From Paramuribaculum sp. (GTDB taxonomy: Bacteria > Bacteroidota > Bacteroidia > Bacteroidales > Muribaculaceae): a stretch of 5,268 bases of DNA. Position numbers and translations under genes: made by a program. The notes beneath the pieces were generated by a model that did not search any database, was not told where the DNA came from, and was given only the letters and a program-made list of their open reading frames with translations. Shown piece by piece: positions 1 to 5,268 of the stretch. The stretch's first letter is position 1. Each line of letters begins with the position of its first letter. The stretch is from NCBI GenBank assembly GCA_009775605.1, contig VSPV01000150.1:1-5268 (forward strand), given 5' to 3'.

Positions 1-1043
1 ATGATGAAGAGTAGAGAGAGGATGAATGCAACCAATTCCTCAAAATCGAATACTCCCAGACAGGGAGAGGTGATGGTGGAAATGATATGGAATAATGGCT
101 GGATGGTTATGGATGAAAGCCCCTTGTAATCTCCCGAAAATAGTATGTAAATGTCAAAAACCACAAGGAACAGCAGTATGATTATGATATAGGCCCGGAA
201 AACGTCGTTTTTCCATAATGCACTCCAGTTGCCGTGAATGGCTTTATACATGAGGCCGAAACTTGTTCCTCCGAGAAACATGAATATCATTATCACCACA
301 GAGATATAGTCAGAATGGAAAAAGGCCACGGATTCATCGTGTGGCGCGAATCCGCCGGTGGAAATTGTGGAAAATCCATAGCAGATACTGTCAAACAGAT
401 CCATCGGGCCGATCCACAACAATGCTATGAGAATTACTGTCAATGCTATATAAATGGCCCATAGGCTTTTGGCCGTCTGGCTTACGCGGGGTCGAAGTTT
501 GTCGTGGGTTATGCCTGTGACTTCGGCATTAAACATCTGCATTCCTCCGGAATGATTAAGCATAGGGAGTACAGCAAGTGTGAAAAGTATGATTCCCATG
601 CCTCCTATCCAGTTCATCAGCCCTCGCCACATTTTTATTGAATGTGAGTAAGTGTCGATTGATGAGAATATGGAGCAGCCGGTGGTGGTGAAGCCCGACA
701 TTGCCTCAAAGAAAGCGTTGGTAACTGATACCGGCCTGTCGCTCAGCATGAACGGAATCATTCCGAATGCAGAAAAAATAATCCATACGAGAGTGGTGAG
801 CAGAAATCCTTCATGACGTCCCATTTTTGTATCGCGGGGGCGGAGCCCGAAAGTAAGGAGAACGCCGAAGCCGGCTGTAACCACAGCTGTCAGCCCGAAA
901 TTCTTTACGTCCCTCATCTCGTCATAAATCACTCCGGTGACTAACGGCACAAGCATGAAAGCTGCCTCTATCATAAGGAGCCAGCCCATCACCCTGAGAA
1001 TCATCTGGATGTTGATGTGTCTTCTTTTGAATCTTTCTGACAT
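1..1043 (-). CDS. trkH: TrkH-family potassium uptake channel subunit, 3' end cut off by window edge
   Basis: Integral membrane subunit that conducts K+ (TrkH/TrkG/KtrB superfamily), expected to pair with the TrkA encoded just upstream. I translated 347 codons from the ATG at 1043-1041 with no stop; the frame is open to base 1. Hydrophobic helices lie at about residues 14-39, 49-67 and 79-100. Pore loop 1 is at 111-124 with the filter TTTG (119-122). It is followed by the family hallmark WRGLMNWIGGMGI (139-151). Pore loop 2 is at 221-234 with STGGF (228-232), followed by the LGGTSFGLMY segment (257-266). The third pore loop (318-334) is present by position, but reads TSPCLG where TTTGF is usual. 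Family members are about 480-500 aa, so roughly 140-150 residues, including the fourth filter, lie outside. The start is 19 bp after the trkA stop, with no clear Shine-Dalgarno. Family assignment is secure; choice of symbol rests on the neighbouring trkA. Confidence 0.93.
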   Translation of the reverse strand, partial: MSERFKRRHINIQMILRVMGWLLMIEAAFMLVPLVTGVIYDEMRDVKNFGLTAVVTAGFGVLLTFGLRPRDTKMGRHEGFLLTTLVWIIFSAFGMIPFMLSDRPVSVTNAFFEAMSGFTTTGCSIFSSIDTYSHSIKMWRGLMNWIGGMGIILFTLAVLPMLNHSGGMQMFNAEVTGITHDKLRPRVSQTAKSLWAIYIALTVILIALLWIGPMDLFDSICYGFSTISTGGFAPHDESVAFFHSDYISVVIMIFMFLGGTSFGLMYKAIHGNWSALWKNDVFRAYIIIILLFLVVFDIYILFSGDYKGLSSITIQPLFHIISTITSPCLGVFDFEELVAFILSLLFI

Positions 1044-1062
1044 TCAGGAATTAGGTATTGGT

Positions 1063-2397
1063 TCAGGAGAAGAGTTTCTCCACTTTATGGATTGCTCCGG
1101 AAAGACAGAAAACCACCACGTGGTCGCCCGCCTCAAACCGTGTGTTGCCGTTAACAAGCATCACATTGCCGTTTCTTACAAGTCCTGCAAGCGTCAGGTC
1201 ATGGCTGAGCTTCATGTCTTTTACGGCAGCTTTGGTAATTTTTGAATTGGGTTTTACCTCTACTTCCGCCACGTCGGCATCGGCGAGAGCCATGAATTTG
1301 GATGATTCCGAGTCTGCATCCAGCAGCATCTGAAATATTTTTCCCGACGCAAGAAGTTTTTTGTTTATTATGGTGCCTATGTTCAGATTCTCTGCTTCAG
1401 AAATAAACTGGATGTCTTCAACTTCGGCTACTGTTTTTCTCACCCCGTATTCTTTGGCGGTCAGAGATGTGAGGATATTGGTCTCGGAACTGCCGGTCAG
1501 GGCGATAAACGCATCAGCCGATTCAATGCCTTCTTCCTGAAGGGTGTCGGTATCGCGTGCGTCCCCATGGATAATTTTGCATCCGGGGCATTTTTGAGTC
1601 AGTTCCTCACAACGGTCACGGTTTATATCTATTATTTTGAACCGGTACCGTTCGGGGGCCATATTTATAAGCCTTACGGCTATGCGGCTGCCACCCATTA
1701 TCAGTACATTGTGAATATCCACCTTTTTCTTGCCGCAGATAGTGCGTAGCTCCTCTATATGGTCAGGCGTGGTGGTTATATAGATAATGTCGTTTGGAAG
1801 CACTCGGTCGTCACCGCGGGGAATAATGGTCTCATGATTCCGCTTGATAGCTGCCACATGGAAGAAGTGTTCCATTTCCGAGAGTTCCCTCAGGTGTTTG
1901 CCTGCGAGCGGGGCACCCGCGCGGATCTTCACTCCGGCCACTATCAGCTTGCCGTCATGAAGTTCCACCCAGTTCCGCATCCAGTTGCACTCAAGGGCTT
2001 TCAGGATTTCGATAGCTGCAAGATATTCCGGGTAGACCATCGAGTCAATTCCTATCTTGCCAAAGAATTCCAGATTGGTCGGTTCCATGAACTCGTAATT
2101 GTCTATACGGGCCATGGTCTTTTTTGCTCCCAATGACTTGGCCATGCTGCTTGAAAGCATATTTGTGGTCTCGTAAGGGGTTACGGCCACAAAGAGATCG
2201 CATTGCGGCACCTTGGCGGTTTTCAGTATCGTCATGGATGTCGGCGAACCTGTCTGTGTGAGTATGTTGCAGGTTGAATCAAGCTGAGTGAGTCGTTCTT
2301 CATTCTGATCAACCAGGATAATATCCTGATTTTCTCGTGACAGAAGGCGCGCCAGATGGGCGCCTACTTCACCGGCACCGGCTATCACTATTTTCAT
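1063..2397 (-). CDS. trkA: Trk system potassium transporter regulatory subunit TrkA (two RCK modules)
   Basis: Cytoplasmic peripheral subunit that binds NAD(H)/nucleotides and controls the TrkH K+ channel. The 444 residues are the normal TrkA length and show the duplicated RCK architecture. RCK_N 1 (about 1-120) opens with a Rossmann beta strand and the intact motif GAGEVG (7-12), and the acidic end of strand 2 is D30 in LVDQN. RCK_C 1 spans about 140-220. RCK_N 2 (about 229-345) starts with VLIMGGSRIA, and its strand-2 acid is D257 in IIDIN. RCK_C 2 spans about 365-444. In the second Rossmann fold the GxGxxG signature reads GGSRIA (235-240), so two of three glycines are replaced. The first site therefore looks fully competent, and the second may bind nucleotide differently. 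The ATG overlaps the dxs stop by 4 bp (ATGA), which fixes the start and suggests translational coupling; trkH follows after 19 bp. Confidence 0.95.
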   Translation of the reverse strand: MKIVIAGAGEVGAHLARLLSRENQDIILVDQNEERLTQLDSTCNILTQTGSPTSMTILKTAKVPQCDLFVAVTPYETTNMLSSSMAKSLGAKKTMARIDNYEFMEPTNLEFFGKIGIDSMVYPEYLAAIEILKALECNWMRNWVELHDGKLIVAGVKIRAGAPLAGKHLRELSEMEHFFHVAAIKRNHETIIPRGDDRVLPNDIIYITTTPDHIEELRTICGKKKVDIHNVLIMGGSRIAVRLINMAPERYRFKIIDINRDRCEELTQKCPGCKIIHGDARDTDTLQEEGIESADAFIALTGSSETNILTSLTAKEYGVRKTVAEVEDIQFISEAENLNIGTIINKKLLASGKIFQMLLDADSESSKFMALADADVAEVEVKPNSKITKAAVKDMKLSHDLTLAGLVRNGNVMLVNGNTRFEAGDHVVVFCLSGAIHKVEKLFS

Positions 2398-4349
2398 AGC
2401 GAGTTAGGGTTTATAGAGTTGACTATGGCGGCATATATGGCTTCCGAGTCCATTCCGCACAGATGCATGAGTTCGGCTATTGAACCGTGGGGGACAAACT
2501 TGTCGGGTACGCCGATTCTGTGAACGTCACGTTTAATACCTCTCTCTGCCAGCCATTCCGTCACGGCGCTTCCCAGACCGCTCTTTACCGAGGCATCTTC
2601 CACCGTAATTATTGGTGTATCTGATTTAGCCACTTCCTCAAGTATGTCGTGGTCTATGGGCTTGAGGAACACCATGTCGTAATGGGCCACGGAGTAGCCC
2701 TCGTTCTCCGCACGCTTTATGGCCTTCTTTACCTCTGTGCAGATGGTGCCGAGTGAAAGCACTGTTACCTGATGCCCGTCTTTAAGTTTGCGCCCTTTCC
2801 CTATCTCCAATGCCTTCATGGGCGTGCGCCAGTCGGAAGTGTCGCAGTGTCCGCGGGGATAGCGGATTGCCATAGGCCCTTTCTGTTGTGGCAATTGGGC
2901 TGTATACATGAGGTCGCGGAGTGTTCCGGCATCTGCCGGAGCGCTCACAATCATTCCGGGGATTTCGCTAAGATAGGCCAGGTCGTAAAGTCCGTGGTGG
3001 GTAGCTCCGTCCTCTCCCACAATTCCGGCGCGGTCGATGGCGAACACCACCGGTAGCTCGGGGAGGGCAACATCGTGGATTATCTGGTCGACGGCACGTT
3101 GCAGGAACGACGAATATATAGCCACAAAAGGTCTCATGCCGTCCTTGGCAAGACCGCCGGCAAATGTCACGGCGTGTTCCTCTGAAATGCCTACGTCAAA
3201 GGTCCGGTCGGGGAACGCTTTCTGCATTCTGCTTACGGACGTACCGGAAAGCATGGCGGCCGTGATGGCCACAATCCTGGGATTTGTCGTGGCGAGCTCC
3301 ACGAGGGTATCGCCGAAGATATCCTGATACTTAGGCTTCTCGGAATTGTCGGGCATTCTTTCTCCGTTGGACGGATTGAACTTGCCCGGCGCGTGCCACT
3401 GGGCCGGATTGAGTTCCGCGGGCTGGTAGCCTTTGCCTTTCACTGTGCGCAGATGCAATATCCTCGGGCCCTCCATATTCTTTATTTCCTCAAGCACTTT
3501 TATCAGGCGGGGAAGGTCGTGGCCGTCAAATGGCCCGAAATAGCGTATGTTCAGCCCCTCGAATATGTTCTGTTGGCGTGTCAGAAGCGATTTCAGACTG
3601 TTGTTGAAGCGCAGGATGCTTCCTCTGTTCTTTTCAGAGATAAACCTGATTTTACGCAGGAAATTATATGTCTTGAGTCTGAAATTATTGTATGTCCTCG
3701 ATGTGTTCAGGTGGGCAAGATATGTGTTGAGCGACCCTACATTGGAGTCAATGGACATATCATTGTCGTTGAGAATAATCAGCAGATTGTTGCGCGAGTT
3801 GGCAGCATTATTGATGCCCTCGAACGCCAGGCCACCGCTGATGGAGGCATCGCCGATTACGGCCACAACGTTGCGACGGGGTTCATCGTGTTTAAGTGAG
3901 GCGGCAACCGCCATTCCCAACGCAGCCGAAATGGAATTGGACGCATGGCCTGCCGAGAAAGTGTCGTATTCGCTTTCGGCAGGAGAGGGGAATCCGCACA
4001 GTCCGCCAAGTTTCCGGTTTGTATGGAATCGCGATGCCCGGCCGGTGAGAAGTTTGTGGCCGTAGGCCTGATGGCCCACGTCCCAGACAATGCGGTCGTA
4101 TGGCGTGTTGAACACAAAATGAAGGGCCACAGTAAGTTCAACCGCTCCCATTGAGGAGGCAAAATGGCCGGGATTGGTAGATAAGGAATTTATGAGAAAA
4201 TCACGTATCTCGGTGCACACGCGTGGCAATACATCTTCATTGAGCTTCCGCAAGTCGGCCGGAGAATCTATGGCTGACAATAGCGGGAATCTCCTCGGGT
4301 CAAGAGGGGCTGTCGAGCGGTCGGGAGGAGCTTGTAGTGTAGCCGTCAT
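2394..4349 (-). CDS. dxs: 1-deoxy-D-xylulose-5-phosphate synthase (DXS)
   Basis: Thiamine-diphosphate enzyme that condenses pyruvate and glyceraldehyde-3-phosphate to DXP and CO2. This is the entry step of the MEP isoprenoid pathway and a source of thiamine precursor; cytosolic. At 651 aa it is full length. Visible family landmarks are GHFAS with H62; GHQAYGH (92-98); the ThDP/Mg block starting GDAS (166-169), with likely Mg ligands D167, N196 and M198 in NDNDMSI; and the catalytic Glu E390 in DVGISEEHAV. Also present are the substrate-pocket segment IYSSFLQR (Y412, R418), DRAGIVGEDGATHHG (439-453) and RYPRG (496-500). The transketolase-like C-terminal domain spans about 515-645. The ThDP motif has GDA rather than GDG, which I believe is common in Bacteroidetes DXS. 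About 20 Pro-rich residues precede the conserved start of the family (LLSAIDSPADL, 23-33). The ATG is supported by a 4-bp ATGA overlap with the preceding small gene. A TTG at codon 24 (4280-4278), with AGGAGA at 4295-4290, is a possible alternative start. Confidence 0.97.
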   Translation of the reverse strand: MTATLQAPPDRSTAPLDPRRFPLLSAIDSPADLRKLNEDVLPRVCTEIRDFLINSLSTNPGHFASSMGAVELTVALHFVFNTPYDRIVWDVGHQAYGHKLLTGRASRFHTNRKLGGLCGFPSPAESEYDTFSAGHASNSISAALGMAVAASLKHDEPRRNVVAVIGDASISGGLAFEGINNAANSRNNLLIILNDNDMSIDSNVGSLNTYLAHLNTSRTYNNFRLKTYNFLRKIRFISEKNRGSILRFNNSLKSLLTRQQNIFEGLNIRYFGPFDGHDLPRLIKVLEEIKNMEGPRILHLRTVKGKGYQPAELNPAQWHAPGKFNPSNGERMPDNSEKPKYQDIFGDTLVELATTNPRIVAITAAMLSGTSVSRMQKAFPDRTFDVGISEEHAVTFAGGLAKDGMRPFVAIYSSFLQRAVDQIIHDVALPELPVVFAIDRAGIVGEDGATHHGLYDLAYLSEIPGMIVSAPADAGTLRDLMYTAQLPQQKGPMAIRYPRGHCDTSDWRTPMKALEIGKGRKLKDGHQVTVLSLGTICTEVKKAIKRAENEGYSVAHYDMVFLKPIDHDILEEVAKSDTPIITVEDASVKSGLGSAVTEWLAERGIKRDVHRIGVPDKFVPHGSIAELMHLCGMDSEAIYAAIVNSINPNSL

Positions 4350-4519
4350 TTCTTATTCTTACGGTATTTCTTATAGAGGGGAACGAAAACTATGATTCCG
4401 GAAGCAACGATTACAAAAGCCACCCACGCGGTGAATGGCCGGGTGGTAACCACAATCCAGCACAATACGAGCCATAAGGCGACGATAAAAGCCAGACGTA
4501 TTTTTTCGGATGTTGTCAT
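4346..4519 (-). CDS. Small basic two-helix membrane protein, 57 aa, coupled to dxs
   Basis: Not a protein I can name. The 57-codon frame begins ATG ACA ACA at 4519-4517 and ends with TGA at 4348-4346, whose bases overlap the dxs ATG (ATGA). Two hydrophobic stretches are clear: about residues 9-25 (LAFIVALWLVLCWIVV is its core) and about 31-48 (core AWVAFVIVASGIIVFV), joined by a short TTRPFT turn. The tail KKYRKNKK (50-57) is strongly basic, so by the positive-inside rule both ends should face the cytoplasm, making a helical hairpin. It has no signal peptidase site or enzymatic motif. Evidence that it is real: it sits about 31 bp downstream of a good Bacteroidetes promoter, it fills the gap before dxs exactly, it is joined to dxs by a stop/start overlap, and no in-frame start lies further upstream before a TAA. 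Function is unknown; a membrane-associated helper of a neighbour (DXS or Trk) is speculation. Confidence 0.72.
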   Translation of the reverse strand: MTTSEKIRLAFIVALWLVLCWIVVTTRPFTAWVAFVIVASGIIVFVPLYKKYRKNKK

Positions 4520-4549
4520 AGTCCGTTCATGGATTATTACGTGTTAACG

Positions 4550-4581
4550 CAAAGTTATGATTTTCTTGAAAACCATGCAAG
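4550..4581 (-). promoter_or_regulatory. Bacteroidetes-type promoter for the small gene-dxs-trkA-trkH operon
   Basis: On the minus strand the -7 box TAACTTTG (4557-4550) is an exact match to the Bacteroidetes consensus TAnnTTTG. A -33 box, TTG within CTTG (4581-4578), lies 20 nt upstream, which is the expected spacing for the primary sigma factor of this phylum. The start site would be near 4543-4544, giving a leader of roughly 25 nt before the ATG at 4519. The promoter begins only 3 bp after the cinA stop codon, so it fills the whole gap between the two transcription units. Called from consensus matching only; cinA read-through could also contribute. Confidence 0.72.
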
Positions 4582-4584
4582 CGA

Positions 4585-5268
4585 TTACACTTTTCCGGGG
4601 CCTGCGTGCAATCTCTTTATCGCAAGGATAAGGGCGGTGTTTGAAGCGCGTGAAATCACCCTCTGCCGGTCTCCCGGAAAGTGCATTGTCCACGTATGGG
4701 TGCCTGTGGCATCGGCCACAGCCAGGCAGACAGTTCCGACAGGTTTCCCCTTTACGGCACCGCCGGGGCCTGCGATTCCGCTGGTGGCTACGGTGATATC
4801 GGCGCCGGTGACGCGTCGCGCTCCTTGTGCCATCTGTGCGGCCACGGGCTCGCTGACAGCGCCGAATTTGGCAATGTCAGCCGGATTGACGCCCAGAACG
4901 TTTTCTTTCACAGAGTTGCTGTAGCTGACAATTCCTCCGAGCATGGCTTCGGAACTTCCCGGAATCATGGTCACGAGATGAGAAATGTTGCCGCCTGTGC
5001 AGCTTTCGGCCGTGGCAAAGGTAAGATGCCGCTCTTTAAGCATTTCCAGAAGGATCTCGGCCGGTGTCAGGTCGCGGTCATAAAGAAGATGCTTTCCGCA
5101 AAGCCTTTTTAATTTGGAGTGAAGGGCGTCGGCTGTCTTGCATATTTCCTTTTCATCTTCTCCGCGTCCGTCAAGACGCAGACGCAGATAGCCGTTGTTG
5201 GGAAGATAGGATAGATGGAAGCCCTCCGGCCGCGCGCATTCAAAATCGCGCAGATGCGCCGAATGATC
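4585..5268 (-). CDS. cinA: CinA-like protein: middle domain plus C-terminal NMN amidohydrolase domain, 5' end outside window
   Basis: The C-terminal 227 residues of a CinA-family protein. The frame is open through base 5268, so the true start lies outside; the ATG at 5043 is internal and not a start. Counting from the first visible residue, about 13-75 are the middle (KH-like) domain, recognised by FHLSYLPNNGYLRLRLDGRG (17-36), as in COG1058 proteins. Residues about 76-225 are the PncC/CinA C-terminal domain, which in the family hydrolyses nicotinamide mononucleotide to nicotinate mononucleotide and ammonia in pyridine nucleotide salvage. Its hallmarks are TAESCTGG with the nucleophilic Ser at 89, SYSNSVKENVLGV with Y116 and K121, GAVSEPVAAQMA, SGIAGPGG and KPVGTV. 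All expected motifs are intact. Full-length relatives are about 410-420 aa, so some 190 N-terminal residues (the MoaB/MogA-like domain, linked to ADP-ribose pyrophosphatase activity in some homologues) are missing from view. The gene ends 65 bp before the next start and precedes a separate promoter. Confidence 0.94.
   Translation of the reverse strand, partial: DHSAHLRDFECARPEGFHLSYLPNNGYLRLRLDGRGEDEKEICKTADALHSKLKRLCGKHLLYDRDLTPAEILLEMLKERHLTFATAESCTGGNISHLVTMIPGSSEAMLGGIVSYSNSVKENVLGVNPADIAKFGAVSEPVAAQMAQGARRVTGADITVATSGIAGPGGAVKGKPVGTVCLAVADATGTHTWTMHFPGDRQRVISRASNTALILAIKRLHAGPGKV

Noticed and set aside
234..464. 76-codon plus-strand frame near the left end
   Set aside because: It is antisense to the conserved second pore loop and flanking helices of TrkH, which is open throughout 1-1043.
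3846..3851. GDA instead of GDG in the DXS thiamine-diphosphate motif, considered as a sign of inactivation
   Set aside because: The Mg-binding Asp and the downstream Asn and Met are kept at the right spacing, every other catalytic residue is present, and I recall GDAS-type motifs in Bacteroidetes DXS, so it looks like lineage variation.
3393..4065. Two long plus-strand open frames (168 and 172 codons) opposite dxs
   Set aside because: They lie wholly antisense to an unmistakable, full-length DXS, show no recognisable domain, and the GC-moderate codon structure of the real gene explains the open antisense frames.
3857..4162. 101-codon minus-strand frame inside dxs
   Set aside because: It is the +1 shadow of the dxs frame; the overlapping dxs residues include conserved GHFAS and GHQAYGH motifs, so dxs owns this DNA.
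5016..5023. Second TAnnTTTG match (TACCTTTG on the minus strand) inside cinA
   Set aside because: It lies within the coding sequence just before the conserved TAESCTGG motif and has no TTG box about 20 nt upstream, so it is probably chance.
5041..5043. ATG at 5043 as the start of a stand-alone PncC-type protein
   Set aside because: The frame stays open upstream and encodes the recognisable CinA middle domain, so this methionine is internal to a longer protein.
4529..5112. Plus-strand frames opposite cinA and the promoter gap
   Set aside because: They are antisense to conserved CinA/PncC motifs, have no family resemblance, and one crosses the minus-strand promoter.

Overview
This window looks like a chromosomal segment from a member of the Bacteroidota, probably order Bacteroidales (a gut Muribaculaceae-like genome would fit). 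Three things point there. A promoter matches the phylum-specific TTG / TAnnTTTG pattern. The gene starts lack clear Shine-Dalgarno sequences. The DXS protein has the sequence style I associate with Bacteroidetes enzymes. The phylum call is fairly safe; the family is a guess. All genes read on the minus strand, so transcription runs from the high-numbered end towards base 1.

Layout in transcription order: (1) 5268-4585, the 3' two-thirds of cinA (middle domain plus the C-terminal NMN-amidohydrolase domain), with its 5' end outside the window. (2) 4584-4520, a 65-bp gap with a well-formed Bacteroidetes-type promoter directed at the next gene. (3) 4519-4346, a 57-codon gene for a basic two-helix membrane protein. 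(4) 4349-2394, dxs, 1-deoxy-D-xylulose-5-phosphate synthase, complete. (5) 2397-1063, trkA, the NAD-binding regulatory subunit of a Trk potassium transporter, complete. (6) 1043-1, trkH, the potassium-conducting membrane subunit, truncated by the window edge after its third pore loop.

The small gene, dxs and trkA are joined by two successive 4-bp ATGA stop/start overlaps, and trkH follows after 19 bp. They very probably form one translationally coupled operon driven from the promoter at about 4550-4581. The operon joins the first step of the MEP isoprenoid pathway (whose product also feeds thiamine and, in some bacteria, pyridoxal phosphate) to a complete potassium-uptake module. I see no functional reason in the sequence for this pairing beyond shared housekeeping expression. 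TrkA and TrkH should form one complex: TrkA rings gate the TrkH channel on the cytoplasmic face.

There is no sign of mobile elements, CRISPR, RNA genes, or a large unexplained region, and no evidence of a dramatic new system. The points most worth a second look are the non-canonical third selectivity-filter loop of TrkH and the small membrane protein coupled to dxs.
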